A program made the position numbers and the translations under genes. A stretch of DNA of 57,705 nt from Clostridia bacterium (GTDB lineage: Bacteria > Bacillota_A > Clostridia > Christensenellales > Aristaeellaceae): positions 1-57,705 of the forward strand of contig JAFQEB010000043.1 of the NCBI GenBank assembly GCA_017399225.1. Reading direction: 5' to 3'. This document shows, in pieces, positions 1-8,426 of this stretch (within the stretch, counting starts at the first letter, position 1; each line of letters opens with the position of its first letter). The notes beneath the pieces are model-generated. The model was given only the letters and a program-made list of their open reading frames with translations. It searched no databases and was not told the origin of the DNA.

Positions 1-2273
1 ACGAAGTAGGGATCGCCCATGGAGCCGTAATCGCCGATCAGCAGGCTGTGGTACAGATCCTGCAGGGCGCCGGGAGCCTCGGGCATCACGGTGCCGTCGA
101 TCATCTGGGTCAGGGCCTGACGCAGCTCCGCATTGGTCTCAAAGATGGACATGGGGTTGTAGCTGCGCTCGCGGTACATATCCAGCACCGTGTCGGAACG
201 CATACCGAAGATGTAAATGTTGTCCATGCCGACCTGCTCGGAGATCTCGACGTTCGCGCCGTCCATGGTGCCGATCGTCACAGCGCCGTTCATCATGTAC
301 TTCATGTTGCCGGTGCCGCTGGCCTCCTTGGAGGCGGTGGACAGCTGCTCGGAAACCTCGGTCGCAGGGATGAGGATCTGGGCGCTGGAAACGTCATAGT
401 TCTCCAGGAACACCACCTGCAGCATCTTGCTGGCGCGGGGGTGCTTGGCGATCAGGCGGCTGAGGGCGTTGATGAAGCGGATGATCTGCTTGGCGCGGTT
501 GTAGCCGGGGGCAGCCTTGGAGCCGAAGATGAAGGTGCGGGGCTGCATGGTGAAGGATTCGTCGTTCACGATGCGGTTGTACAGCACCAGGCAGTGCAGG
601 GCGTTGAGCATCTGACGCTTGTACTCATGCAGACGCTTGGACTGGGCGTCGAAAATAAAGGAAGGATCGACGTCCGTACCCTGGTGGGCCTTGAGGAAGT
701 TGGACAGGCGCACCTTGTTCTCGTACTTGACCTTGGCGAACTGCTCGCGGAAGGCGGCGTCATCGGCGTAGGGGGCCAGCTCGGAGAGCAGCTCGGGCTC
801 CTTGATCCACTTGGTGCCGATGGTCTGGCAGATCAGGTCGGTCAGCTTGGGGTTGCAGGCCATCAGCCAGCGGCGATGGGTGATGCCGTTGGTGATCGCG
901 GAGAACTTCTCCGGCATGACCTGGTAGAAGTCATGGAAGGTCTCAGCCTTGAGGATATCGCCATGCAGCTGGCTGACACCGTTGGTGTTGAAGGTCATGG
1001 CCACGCACAGGTTCGCCATGTGGATGTAGCCGTAGGAGATGATGGCCATCTTGCCCACGCGCTCGGCCTGGCCGGGGAAGTGGTTCCACAGGCGGGCGCA
1101 GAGGCGGCGGTTCATTTCCACCAGGATCTGGTAGATGCGGGGCAGCAGGGACTTCACCATGTCCTCAGGCCACTTTTCCAGGGCCTCGGCCATGATGGTG
1201 TGGTTGGTGTAGGCGATGGTCTTGGAGACGATGGCCTGCGCCTCGTCCCAGCCCAGACCCTCTTCGTCGATCAGCAGGCGCATCAGCTCCGGAATGGCCA
1301 GGCCGGGGTGCGTGTCGTTGACGTGCACGCAGACCTTTTCGGGCAGCAGGTGCCAGTTGGTGCCGTTGAGCTTCTTGAAGTCCTTGAGCATGTACTGCAG
1401 CGTGGCGCTGGTGAAGAAGTACTGCTGCTTCAGGCGCAGGAGCTTGCCCTCGTAGTGGTTGTCTTCGGGATAGAGGATGTTCGAGATGGCCTCAGCCAGC
1501 TCCTTCTCCTCGGTGGCCTGGACGTACTGGCCGCGGCCGAAGGAACCCAGGTCCATGCGCTTGGGGGAGCGGGCGCTCCACAGGCGCAGGCTGTTCACGG
1601 TGGAGGTGTCATAGCCGACCAGGGGCATGTCGTAGGGCACGGCCTCGACAGTGTTGTAGCCCACATGCTTGAAGGTCAGGCGGCCGTTCTCCTCCATCAT
1701 GTCTACATGGCCGTTGAAGTGCACCTCGCAGGCGTCCTCCATCACGGGCATTTCCCAGACGTTGCCGTTGCCCAGCCAGTAGTCAGGCAGCTCGACCTGC
1801 TGGCCGTCGATGATCTTCTGGCGGAACAGGCCGTATTCATAGCGGATGGAGCAGCCCATGGCAGGCAGATCCAGGGAAGCCAGGGAGTCCATGAAGCAGG
1901 CAGCCAGGCGGCCCAGACCGCCGTTGCCCAGCGCCGGTTCGGGCTCTTCCTTCAGCACGGCGTCGATATCGATGTTCAGCTCCTCAATGGCCTGCTTGTA
2001 GGCGTCGGTGGACACCAGGTTGAGGATGTTGGTATACAGGCTGCGGCCCATCAGGAATTCCACAGACAGGTAGTACAGGCGCTTGTTGTTATTGTGCTTG
2101 CGCTCCTCGCGGGAGATCATCCACTTCTGCATGATCTGGTCGCGGACGGTGGAGGCCAGAGCGCGGTAGATCTGCGCGTTGGAAGCCTCCTCCAGCGTGC
2201 GGCCGTTGTAGCGCTGGAGCTTGCCGATAATGGACGCCTTGATGGAGTCCTTGTCAAAGCGGGTCGTGGGCAT
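1..2273 (-). CDS. glgP: Glycogen/starch phosphorylase (C-terminus beyond window start)
   Basis: Catalyses phosphorolysis of alpha-1,4-glucan to glucose 1-phosphate in the cytoplasm. The reverse-strand translation begins MPTTRFDKDSIKASIIGK and has family landmarks: the N-terminal SVEFLMGRSL region, LGNGGLGRLAACFMDSLA, HVNDTHPGLAIPELMRLL, ITNGITHRRWL, and the PLP-lysine region EASGTGNMKYMMNGA followed by TMDGANVEI. Roughly 755 residues are present and the frame is open at base 1, so only the last few dozen residues are missing. The start at 2273 is preceded by GAGGAGG at a good distance. A promoter lies at 2382-2410, so it is transcribed on its own from the left of dinB. The long open frame on the opposite strand is only its GC-rich shadow. 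Confidence 0.96.
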   Translation of the reverse strand, partial: MPTTRFDKDSIKASIIGKLQRYNGRTLEEASNAQIYRALASTVRDQIMQKWMISREERKHNNNKRLYYLSVEFLMGRSLYTNILNLVSTDAYKQAIEELNIDIDAVLKEEPEPALGNGGLGRLAACFMDSLASLDLPAMGCSIRYEYGLFRQKIIDGQQVELPDYWLGNGNVWEMPVMEDACEVHFNGHVDMMEENGRLTFKHVGYNTVEAVPYDMPLVGYDTSTVNSLRLWSARSPKRMDLGSFGRGQYVQATEEKELAEAISNILYPEDNHYEGKLLRLKQQYFFTSATLQYMLKDFKKLNGTNWHLLPEKVCVHVNDTHPGLAIPELMRLLIDEEGLGWDEAQAIVSKTIAYTNHTIMAEALEKWPEDMVKSLLPRIYQILVEMNRRLCARLWNHFPGQAERVGKMAIISYGYIHMANLCVAMTFNTNGVSQLHGDILKAETFHDFYQVMPEKFSAITNGITHRRWLMACNPKLTDLICQTIGTKWIKEPELLSELAPYADDAAFREQFAKVKYENKVRLSNFLKAHQGTDVDPSFIFDAQSKRLHEYKRQMLNALHCLVLYNRIVNDESFTMQPRTFIFGSKAAPGYNRAKQIIRFINALSRLIAKHPRASKMLQVVFLENYDVSSAQILIPATEVSEQLSTASKEASGTGNMKYMMNGAVTIGTMDGANVEISEQVGMDNIYIFGMRSDTVLDMYRERSYNPMSIFETNAELRQALTQMIDGTVMPEAPGALQDLYHSLLIGDYGSMGDPYF

Positions 2274-2360
2274 GGAAATCCTCCTCTATATCTTCAGGGA
2301 AATCATTCGTTTATGCAGGTGAGCGCATCCTGAAATGCAGGATGGTACGCAGAAAAAAGC

Positions 2361-2373
2361 GTTGGTTACCAAC
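2361..2373. promoter_or_regulatory. Palindromic operator candidate at the glgP start point
   Basis: The perfect inverted repeat GTTGG-TTA-CCAAC sits immediately downstream of the glgP -10 element, a usual place for a repressor. The regulator is not identifiable here. Confidence 0.35.
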
Positions 2374-2381
2374 AGTTCAAT

Positions 2382-2410
2382 ATTATACATGTTTTATGTC
2401 GAAAAGGCAA
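2382..2410 (-). promoter_or_regulatory. Promoter of glgP
   Basis: Reverse strand: -35 TTGCCT (2405-2410), 17-base spacer, -10 TATAAT (2382-2387). The predicted start point is near 2375, so the glgP leader is about 100 bases. Confidence 0.6.
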
Positions 2411-2482
2411 GTTATTTTGCAGCTTTCTGTGGTTTTCCTGCAATTTGGAGGATTTGGTCAGGCGTTTGCCAAAAGGACCTGG

Positions 2483-3694
2483 CTATGCGTCGGGGGTTCC
2501 GGGCCGGATAACATTTTTGCCGAAGCGCCTGCGCACGCTGTCCACCGCCTGCTCCATACGGGCCTGCTTGGGATCATCCGGCGTGACCTCCGTCAGAAAG
2601 GAGAGCTGTGCGGGCACGGCCTCGTCCTCGCCGCACAGGGCGGAGGCAGTGACGCTCAGCAGCCGGATCGGCGCATCAGGGGACCAGCATTGCTCCAGCA
2701 GCGAAAGGGACTCGTGGAAAAGCTGCCGCGTCAGGTTGGTGGGCATCGGCAGGGTACGCTGGCGGGAGATCACCTTGAAGGTCGGGGTCTTCACGTGGAT
2801 GGTGACGACGCGGCATTTGAGGTGCTGCGCCCGCAGCCTTGCGCCGACGCTGTCGCACAGGGGCATCAGTCCGGCGTGCCACTTTTCCCGGCCCACCAGG
2901 TCGTGGGGATACGTCATGCTGTTGCCGATGGACTTGACCGGCTCGCTTTCGCCCCAGCGGCGCACGGGAGAGTCTCCCTCGCCGTTGGCCATGCGGTAGA
3001 GGCTTTCGCCCTGCTTGCCCAGCCATTTGGTCAGCATTGCCGGATCGTTTTCCGCCAGATGACCGATGGTTGTCACGCCGTGCTTCAGCAGCACCTGCGC
3101 CGCAGCCTCGCCCACAAAGAGCATATCGCGGATGGGCAGGGGATAGAGCAGCTCCCGCGCGTTTTCCCGGGTGAATACCGTGGTCGCATCCGGCTTCTTG
3201 TAGTCGCTGCCGATCTTGGCCCACCAGCGGTTATCGGCAACGCCTACGCTGATGGTGATGCCCAGCTCCTCCCGCACGCGGCGGCGCAGCGTGTCCGCAA
3301 TGGCAGGGCCGTCGCCGAAAAGCTGCTGGGAGGCGGTAACGTCCAGCCAGCTTTCATCCACGGAGAAGGGCTCCACCTGATCGGTATATTCCATATAGAG
3401 CGCGTTGATCCGCCGGGACATGGCTTCATATTCATCATGATGCGGCGGCAGCAGGATCAGGTCGGGACATTTGCGCCGGGCCTGCCAGATGGTCTCGGCG
3501 GTCTGTACGCCCAGCTTCTTGGCGATCATGTTCTTCGCCAGGATGATGCCGTGCCGCCCTTCCGGATCGCCGGCGACGGCAACGGGCTTATCCCGCAATT
3601 CCGGGTACTTCAAAAGCTCCACGGACGCATAGAAGTTGTTGCAGTCACAGTGGAGGATGATTCGGTTGTACTTCCGGTCAGTATACATCGTCAT
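2483..3694 (-). CDS. dinB: DNA polymerase IV (Y-family translesion polymerase)
   Basis: Error-prone Y-family polymerase acting in lesion bypass. The 403-residue protein has the palm motif HCDCNNFYASVE near the N-terminus, with the first metal-binding Asp. The second catalytic motif is VDESWLDVT, where many DinB proteins have IDEAYLDVT. The fingers, thumb and little-finger regions follow, with VGVADNRWWAKIGSDYKKP and a helix-hairpin-helix around TIGHLAENDP. The start codon lies inside the end of the preceding small cysteine-rich gene (17-base overlap) and has no good Shine-Dalgarno site of its own, so translation is probably coupled. A second ATG two codons later is equally possible. No LexA-like box is obvious upstream. 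The Trp in the DESW motif could mark a clostridial subgroup. Family assignment is secure, exact in vivo role less so. Confidence 0.92.
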   Translation of the reverse strand: MTMYTDRKYNRIILHCDCNNFYASVELLKYPELRDKPVAVAGDPEGRHGIILAKNMIAKKLGVQTAETIWQARRKCPDLILLPPHHDEYEAMSRRINALYMEYTDQVEPFSVDESWLDVTASQQLFGDGPAIADTLRRRVREELGITISVGVADNRWWAKIGSDYKKPDATTVFTRENARELLYPLPIRDMLFVGEAAAQVLLKHGVTTIGHLAENDPAMLTKWLGKQGESLYRMANGEGDSPVRRWGESEPVKSIGNSMTYPHDLVGREKWHAGLMPLCDSVGARLRAQHLKCRVVTIHVKTPTFKVISRQRTLPMPTNLTRQLFHESLSLLEQCWSPDAPIRLLSVTASALCGEDEAVPAQLSFLTEVTPDDPKQARMEQAVDSVRRRFGKNVIRPGTPDA

Positions 3695-3902
3695 CTTCGT
3701 CGCGCTTGACGAAGTTGGCGGCGAGGTTCTCGGGATTGAAGCGGGGATCGAAGGCCAGAGCCTTCAGGCTGTCCCGGGTCACGACGGTATTGGTGCCCAG
3801 GCAATCCGTGCAGCGGTAGAAGCATTCGGGGCATACGCAGCCCAGATGGGGGGCGTCGGCCTGCACCATGTAGATACCGCATTCCTTGCAGCTGCAGCGC
3901 AT
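3678..3902 (-). CDS. Small eight-cysteine putative zinc-binding protein upstream of dinB
   Basis: A 74-residue protein with cysteines at positions 3, 5, 8, 22, 24, 27, 31 and 34, arranged as CxCxxC, CxCxxC and CxxxCxxC. This spacing suits two zinc sites (zinc-ribbon or rubredoxin-knuckle style). The C-terminus is acidic (EDDD). I recognise no named family. It has its own promoter at 3936-3964 and a good Shine-Dalgarno site, and its 3' end overlaps the dinB start. That makes a two-gene operon and suggests a role linked to DNA damage tolerance, which is inference only. Confidence 0.75.
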   Translation of the reverse strand: MRCSCKECGIYMVQADAPHLGCVCPECFYRCTDCLGTNTVVTRDSLKALAFDPRFNPENLAANFVKRDEDDDVY

Positions 3903-3935
3903 AATAAGAACATCCTTTCGCAGTAGGATGACACT

Positions 3936-3964
3936 ATCATACCATGATTCGCCTTCAAATGCAA
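3936..3964 (-). promoter_or_regulatory. Promoter of the cysteine-rich protein-dinB operon
   Basis: Reverse strand: -35 TTGCAT (3959-3964), 17-base spacer, -10 TATGAT (3936-3941). Confidence 0.6.
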
Positions 3965-4010
3965 CGGGAACACAGGAATTGCCGGAGCCTTCGGATTGTA
4001 TACAAAAGCC

Positions 4011-4039
4011 TTGACATACGCTGCCGTATTATGTATAAT
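4011..4039 (+). promoter_or_regulatory. Promoter of the 4091 membrane protein gene
   Basis: Near-consensus: -35 TTGACA (4011-4016), 17-base spacer, -10 TATAAT (4034-4039). It diverges from the dinB-operon promoter. Confidence 0.75.
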
Positions 4040-4090
4040 AATTTGCATGAATTTTCACCCTGATTACAGGGTTGACAGGAGGCAGCGGGA

Positions 4091-4516
4091 ATGAAGAAGG
4101 CAGGCATTGCAGCAGTGGTGGTTGGTATCCTGCTGATGATCGGCAGCCTTTATGTGGCGCGTACCGTGCAGAACAGCGCGATCATCACCCAGATGGCAAA
4201 GGTCGTGAACGTGGAGGTCAACCGCGAGAATGCCGGCAAGCTGCTGGACGTGATCCTTTACCTGACTGATGAAAATCTGGAGGATGCGGAGAAGGTTGCG
4301 AAGGTCGGCGAGCGCCTGGAGGTCGAGTACAGCGACCGGGACGCCAAGCTGATCCTGGGCCGTGCCAATAAGCTGCTGGCTGGCGGCTTGGATCCCCGCA
4401 GCCGCCTGTGCCTGCAGGTGCATCCGGCAGATCAGGTGCTCAACGTAGCGGGCCTGGTGCTGGTGGTGGCCGGCGGCGCGATGATCCTCTTCGGCGGCAA
4501 GCTGAAGAAGGCGTAA
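4091..4516 (+). CDS. Small membrane protein with two terminal transmembrane helices, unknown function
   Basis: A 141-residue protein with a hydrophobic helix at about residues 4-24 (AGIAAVVVGILLMIGSLYVA) and another at about 116-136 (VAGLVLVVAGGAMILFGGKL). Between them is a roughly 90-residue hydrophilic loop that would form one extracytoplasmic domain. I recognise no family. The start is set by AGGAGGCAGCGGA just upstream. The gene is monocistronic, with a near-consensus promoter before it and a strong terminator after it. Confidence 0.75.
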   Translation: MKKAGIAAVVVGILLMIGSLYVARTVQNSAIITQMAKVVNVEVNRENAGKLLDVILYLTDENLEDAEKVAKVGERLEVEYSDRDAKLILGRANKLLAGGLDPRSRLCLQVHPADQVLNVAGLVLVVAGGAMILFGGKLKKA

Positions 4517-4526
4517 AAAGAACAAG

Positions 4527-4556
4527 AAAGGGAGCTCTGTAAAAGAGCTCCCTTTT
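4527..4556 (+). terminator. Rho-independent terminator
   Basis: Stem AAAGGGAGCTC / GAGCTCCCTTT with a seven-base loop and a T-run on the plus strand. The flanking A-run lets it also act on the minus strand, where it lies after the barstar-like gene. Confidence 0.85.
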
Positions 4557-4602
4557 CCTGTGCAGCGGCGGACTGTCTGACGGACGGCCCGCTGCATTTC
4601 TA

Positions 4603-4857
4603 TTAAAGAAGATGTACGCGGCCGCCCAGATCCTCCACGACCCGGATGCACTTGCGCAGGGCGTCAGCGGTTTCACCGCTGCCCTGGCTCAGCACGGTCA
4701 GGTTGATGGGGCTGCGGCGCTCGCTCAGGCAATCGTGCAGCGCGTCGGCGTTGCAGCCATAGTGCTCGGGCAGCTCCAGCAGCAGCTTCAGCGCGCGGTG
4801 CAGCTCCTGTGGGGTGGCGTAGCGATTGGCGTCAATGAAGATCGTCAGGCTTGTCAT
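4603..4857 (-). CDS. Barstar-family protein
   Basis: An 84-residue protein similar to barstar, the intracellular inhibitor of barnase-type ribonucleases. Visible landmarks are IFIDANRYATPQELHRALK, then LELPEHYGCNADALHDCL, the family's helix that plugs the nuclease site, then a C-terminal strand. Length fits barstar (about 90). The start lies 26 bases inside the end of pyk, so it is co-transcribed with pyruvate kinase. No barnase-like nuclease is in the window. It may protect against an imported toxin or serve another regulatory role (inference). Confidence 0.8.
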   Translation of the reverse strand: MTSLTIFIDANRYATPQELHRALKLLLELPEHYGCNADALHDCLSERRSPINLTVLSQGSGETADALRKCIRVVEDLGGRVHLL

Positions 4858-6601
4858 TTGCGCTTACCGTACCTTTCTTGCCGTCGATGGTGACCACCGC
4901 GCCGGATTTGAGGATCTCCGTTGCATGCTGCGCACCGATGATAACGGGGATGTCCAGCGTCATGCCGACGATGGCGCCGTGGCCCTCGGGGTTGGCGTCC
5001 TCCAGCACCAGGCCGCCGGCCTTGCGCAGCATGGAATACATGGCGCCTGTGGTCTGCTTGCAGACGATCACGTCGCCGTCGTCGAAGGTGTGGGCGTCAG
5101 CTTCCAGGTCGCGGATCACGCACAGGGGCGCGGTGATGCGGCCGCCATGCAGGCCGATGCCCTTGGTCAGCATATGGCCTACCACATGGACCTTCATCAG
5201 GTTGGTGGTGCCGGAAATGCCCAGCGGTACGCCGGCGGTCAGCACCACCAGCTCGCCGTCATGCACGATGCCGGCGGCCACAGCGGCGTCCACTGCGTGC
5301 TCAAACAGGTCATCCGTGTTGGACTCCTCGCGGATCATCAGCGGCACAGTGCCCCAGGAGAGACCCATCTGTCGCCACACGCGGGGGTTGCTGGTGCAGC
5401 CCACGATGATGCTGCGGGGACGGTAACGGCTGATGGTGCGGGGCGTGGAGCCGGACATGGACACCGTGATGATCGCGCTGGCGTTCAGGTCGTGGGCGGA
5501 GGTGACCGTCGCGTGGGAGATGGCGTTGGTCACGTCGGTGGAGGTGGTGTTGGTGCGGGTGAAGCCGCGGATGTTCTTGATATCCGCCTCGGCCGCCAGG
5601 GCGATCTTGACCATGGTCTTGACGGCCTCCACGGGGTAGGCACCCACCGCAGTCTCGCCGGAGAGCATGATGGCGCTGGTGCCGTCGTAGATGGCGTTAG
5701 CCACGTCGGTCGCCTCTGCGCGGGTGGGGCGGGGGTTCTTGATCATGGAGTCCAGCATCTGCGTGGCGGTGATGACGGGCTTGCCCAGGGCCAGGCAGCG
5801 CTGGATCAGCTCCTTCTGCAGGGCGGGCACGTCCTCCAGGGGCACCTCGACGCCCAGGTCGCCGCGGGCGACCATCACGCCGTCCACCACGCGGAGGATC
5901 TCGTCGATGTTTTCCACGCCCTCCATATTCTCGATCTTGGCGATGATGTTGATGCCGGCGCCGCCGTTCTCCTGCAGGATGTGGCGGATCTGCAGGATGT
6001 CGTCCGCGCTGCGGGTGAAGGAAGCGGCGATGAAGTCAAAGCCTTCCTGGATGGCGAAGAGGATGTCGCCCCGGTCCTTCTCGCTGATGAAGGGCATGGT
6101 CAGGTGCACATTGGGGATGTTGACGCCCTTGTTGTTGCTGACCACGCCGCCGTTGCCCACGCGGCAGACAATGTTGCCGCCCTCGATCTTCTCCACCTGC
6201 ATACCGATCAGGCCGTCGTCGATGAGAATGGCGTTGCCGACCTTCACGTCCTGGGGGAGGTTCTTGTAGGTGATGGATACGCGGTTCTCATCGCCCTCGA
6301 CCTCGTCGGTGGTCAGGGTGAAGAGCTGGCCGGGCTGCAGGGTGACGCGGCCCTCCTTGAAGGAACGGACGCGCACTTCAGGGCCCTTGGTATCCAGAAG
6401 GGTGGCCACGGGCAGCCCCAGCTCCTTGGCGATGCGGCACACTTCGTCATGATAAACCTTGTGGCTCTCATGGCTGCCGTGGGAGAAATTGAAGCGGGCA
6501 ACGTTCATGCCGGCCTTCATCAGATCAGCGATCAGGCCCTTCTCAAACAGGTTGGGGCCCATGGTGCAGACGATCTTCGTTTTGCGGATCACGTTGGACA
6601 T
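4832..6601 (-). CDS. pyk: Pyruvate kinase with C-terminal PEP-utiliser-like domain
   Basis: Converts phosphoenolpyruvate and ADP to pyruvate and ATP, the last step of glycolysis. The 589-residue length matches the Bacillus type, about 470 residues plus an extra C-terminal domain. Landmarks: KTKIVCTMGPN at the start, VARFNFSHGSH, LLDTKGPEVR, the catalytic-lysine region IIAKIENMEGVEN, VMVARGDLGVEVP and the activation loop ATQMLDSMIKNPRPTRAE. The C-terminal domain from about 480 carries EGHGAIVG, the equivalent of the phosphohistidine loop. A promoter is at 6658-6686. The barstar-like gene overlaps its 3' end. Confidence 0.97.
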   Translation of the reverse strand: MSNVIRKTKIVCTMGPNLFEKGLIADLMKAGMNVARFNFSHGSHESHKVYHDEVCRIAKELGLPVATLLDTKGPEVRVRSFKEGRVTLQPGQLFTLTTDEVEGDENRVSITYKNLPQDVKVGNAILIDDGLIGMQVEKIEGGNIVCRVGNGGVVSNNKGVNIPNVHLTMPFISEKDRGDILFAIQEGFDFIAASFTRSADDILQIRHILQENGGAGINIIAKIENMEGVENIDEILRVVDGVMVARGDLGVEVPLEDVPALQKELIQRCLALGKPVITATQMLDSMIKNPRPTRAEATDVANAIYDGTSAIMLSGETAVGAYPVEAVKTMVKIALAAEADIKNIRGFTRTNTTSTDVTNAISHATVTSAHDLNASAIITVSMSGSTPRTISRYRPRSIIVGCTSNPRVWRQMGLSWGTVPLMIREESNTDDLFEHAVDAAVAAGIVHDGELVVLTAGVPLGISGTTNLMKVHVVGHMLTKGIGLHGGRITAPLCVIRDLEADAHTFDDGDVIVCKQTTGAMYSMLRKAGGLVLEDANPEGHGAIVGMTLDIPVIIGAQHATEILKSGAVVTIDGKKGTVSANDKPDDLH

Positions 6602-6657
6602 ACTGTGTTCCTCCGTCTCTGTGGTGATCTATGTGAACGGATATACTCACTGTTTCT

Positions 6658-6686
6658 ATTATACACGAAAACCCCGCGCTTGTGAA
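6658..6686 (-). promoter_or_regulatory. Promoter of pyk
   Basis: Reverse strand: -35 TTCACA (6681-6686), 17-base spacer, -10 TATAAT (6658-6663). Confidence 0.65.
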
Positions 6687-6732
6687 CAGGGTTTTGCAAT
6701 TTGTTGCGTAAAGGGCAGGGGAGCGGCAAACG

Positions 6733-6772
6733 AAAACCGCCCGGCACATCCCGTGGGGGACATGTCAGGCGG
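6733..6772 (-). terminator. Terminator of infC-rpmI-rplT
   Basis: On the minus strand a two-part stem (CCGCC/GGCGG outside, CATGTCCC/GGGATGTG inside) is followed by TTTTCGTTT. It separates rplT from pyk. Confidence 0.75.
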
Positions 6773-6815
6773 CATATGTGCGGATCAGTGATCGTCAGGG
6801 GACGAAGGACAAGCC

Positions 6816-7163
6816 TTACGCCTTGGCGATCTCCACCAGCTTGGCGAAAGCGGCAGGATCATTCACAGCCAGGTCAGCCAGCATCTTGCGGTTGACGGTG
6901 ATGTTCTGCTTCTTCAGGCCGTTGATGAAGGTGGAGTAGCTCATGCCGTTCAGGCGGGCAGCGGCGTTGATACGGGTGATCCACAGGGAGCGGAAATCAC
7001 GCTTACGCAGCTTGCGGCCTGCAAAGGCATAGCGCAGGGAACGAGCGACCTGCTCGGACGCGGCGCGGTACTGCTTGGACTTAGCGCCCCAGTAGCCCTT
7101 GGCCAGCTTCATGATCTTGCGACGCTTCTTCTGAGCATTCACAGCTCTCTTAATACGTGCCAT
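6816..7163 (-). CDS. rplT: 50S ribosomal protein L20
   Basis: A 115-residue L20 beginning [19 protein letters not shown], with the conserved [11 protein letters not shown] and [18 protein letters not shown] segments. It binds 23S rRNA early in 50S assembly and in Firmicutes also represses its own operon through the leader RNA. It is the last gene of infC-rpmI-rplT, 35 bases after rpmI, with AAGGAGG before its ATG. Confidence 0.99.
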   Translation of the reverse strand: MARIKRAVNAQKKRRKIMKLAKGYWGAKSKQYRAASEQVARSLRYAFAGRKLRKRDFRSLWITRINAAARLNGMSYSTFINGLKKQNITVNRKMLADLAVNDPAAFAKLVEIAKA

Positions 7164-7198
7164 TTCTTAGTATCCTCCTTGCCAGCTAAAGGGCGAAA

Positions 7199-7399
7199 TT
7201 ACTTGTAGGGCAGCAGCTTGTGGATGGTGCGGGCTTCGGCCGCATTGTCCACGATACCAGCAGCGCGCAGGTGACGGGTGCGCTTGGTGGTCTTCAGGTG
7301 AATCTGGTGGGACGCATTGGTCTGCTTATGCTTCACGATACCGGACTTGGTGAAAGAGAAGCGCTTGGCAGCACCACGGTGAGACTTCTGCTTAGGCAT
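7199..7399 (-). CDS. rpmI: 50S ribosomal protein L35
   Basis: A 66-residue L35 beginning MPKQKSHRGAAKRFSFTKSG, with the usual KRTRHLR segment and a C-terminal LLPYK. It is the middle gene of infC-rpmI-rplT, with an AAGGAGGAC ribosome-binding site. Confidence 0.99.
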   Translation of the reverse strand: MPKQKSHRGAAKRFSFTKSGIVKHKQTNASHQIHLKTTKRTRHLRAAGIVDNAAEARTIHKLLPYK

Positions 7400-7493
7400 G
7401 GTATTGTCCTCCTTCCAATGTTTCAGGCTGCAGCCTGCCTTTGTGAGGCGCGGCTATATATCAGACAGGCGCCGGAGCACCCCTGAGCAGACC

Positions 7494-8081
7494 TTATTCC
7501 TGAGTGGTCTTTTCCTTGGCGTCCCGGGCTTCGCGGGCGGCCTTCTTCTCAGCGAAGGAAGCCTTGGCGGCCTTGGGCGCGAGGATCATGAGCATGTACC
7601 GGCCATCCATCGTGGGGCGGCGCTCCACGGTGCTGACTTCGGCGCAGCGCTCGGCGAAATTCTGCATGACCTTCATGCCGATCTCGCTGTGGGTGATTTG
7701 ACGGCCGCGGAAACGGATGGAAACCTTGACCTTGTCGCCGTCGGCAAGGAACTTCTGGGCCATCTTCGCCTTGGTGAGAACGTCGTTCTCCTCAATGGTC
7801 GCGGACAGCTGGACTTCCTTGATGGACACGACCCGCTGATTCTTACGGTTATCGCGCTCCCGCTTCGACTGCTCGTAGCGGTACTTGTCATAGTCCAGCA
7901 GCTTGCACACCGGCGGCTTGGCCTGAGGCTGGATCTTGGCCAGATCAAGGCCGCGTTCCTCCGCCAGTTCGAGTGCCTTGTGCGTAGGCATGACGCCGAG
8001 CTGCTCGCCGTTTTCGTCGATCAGGCGAACCTCTCTGTCGCGGATCTCTTCGTTGATCATCAGATCGGTAGCGATGTCCAT
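7494..8081 (-). CDS. infC: Translation initiation factor IF-3
   Basis: A 195-residue IF-3 that binds the 30S subunit, blocks premature 50S joining and checks start-codon pairing. Landmarks: LMINEEIRDREVRLIDENGEQLG at the N-terminus, KPPVCKLLDYDKYRYEQ before the linker, and the C-terminal domain with KVSIRFRGRQITHSE and MQNFAE. It ends in a lysine-rich, alanine-rich tail longer than in many homologues. It appears to use a normal ATG with GGAGGTG five bases upstream, unlike the AUU start of E. coli. The operon is controlled by the leader at 8084-8306. Confidence 0.97.
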   Translation of the reverse strand: MDIATDLMINEEIRDREVRLIDENGEQLGVMPTHKALELAEERGLDLAKIQPQAKPPVCKLLDYDKYRYEQSKRERDNRKNQRVVSIKEVQLSATIEENDVLTKAKMAQKFLADGDKVKVSIRFRGRQITHSEIGMKVMQNFAERCAEVSTVERRPTMDGRYMLMILAPKAAKASFAEKKAAREARDAKEKTTQE

Positions 8082-8083
8082 GC

Positions 8084-8272
8084 ACCTCCATTATGTTTGG
8101 AACTTGTGTTCCGGGGTTTAATGCCTTGCTGAAGCAATGCCGCAAAAAAGCGACGGGCACTCGACCCGTCGCTGAACATGCGCAGTATCCACCTTTTGCA
8201 AGGTAAGATGCCATGATACCCGGCAGCGTGAGCCACACGAGGTGAGAGACGGGCAAGCCTCTGCTTCAAACA
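8084..8272 (-). promoter_or_regulatory. infC leader RNA (L20-leader type attenuator)
   Basis: The transcript from the promoter at 8278-8306 has a roughly 190-base leader before infC, containing a complete intrinsic terminator at 8143-8173. This is the arrangement of the Firmicutes L20 leader, in which ribosomal protein L20 favours premature termination. I see the promoter and terminator directly. The L20-binding fold is inferred from operon identity and was not modelled. Confidence 0.65.
8143..8173 (-). terminator. Attenuator hairpin in the infC leader
   Basis: Perfect stem AGCGACGGG / CCCGTCGCT with a seven-base loop, followed on the minus strand by TTTTTT. It lies about 60 bases before the infC start codon, so it must be bypassed for expression. 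Confidence 0.85.
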
Positions 8273-8277
8273 CAGGA

Positions 8278-8306
8278 AGTATACCACGTATCCCGGAGTC
8301 TGTCAA
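8278..8306 (-). promoter_or_regulatory. Promoter of infC-rpmI-rplT
   Basis: Reverse strand: -35 TTGACA (8301-8306), 17-base spacer, -10 TATACT (8278-8283). Confidence 0.85.
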
Positions 8307-8426
8307 GAGGGATTTGCATCTTTTTTTGCCGCCGGACGTTCCGTTGCGGCGATCGGTCCCTGGTCTGCCGCCCGAAGAGAAGAAAATGCAGAAAAAAAGT
8401 GTTTTCGTATTTCGAAAACGTTTGAA

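Noticed and set aside
48..2333. Long plus-strand open frame opposite glgP (761 residues)
   Set aside because: Low-complexity Gly/Val/His/Leu composition without domains. It mirrors a conserved minus-strand enzyme and is a GC-bias shadow.
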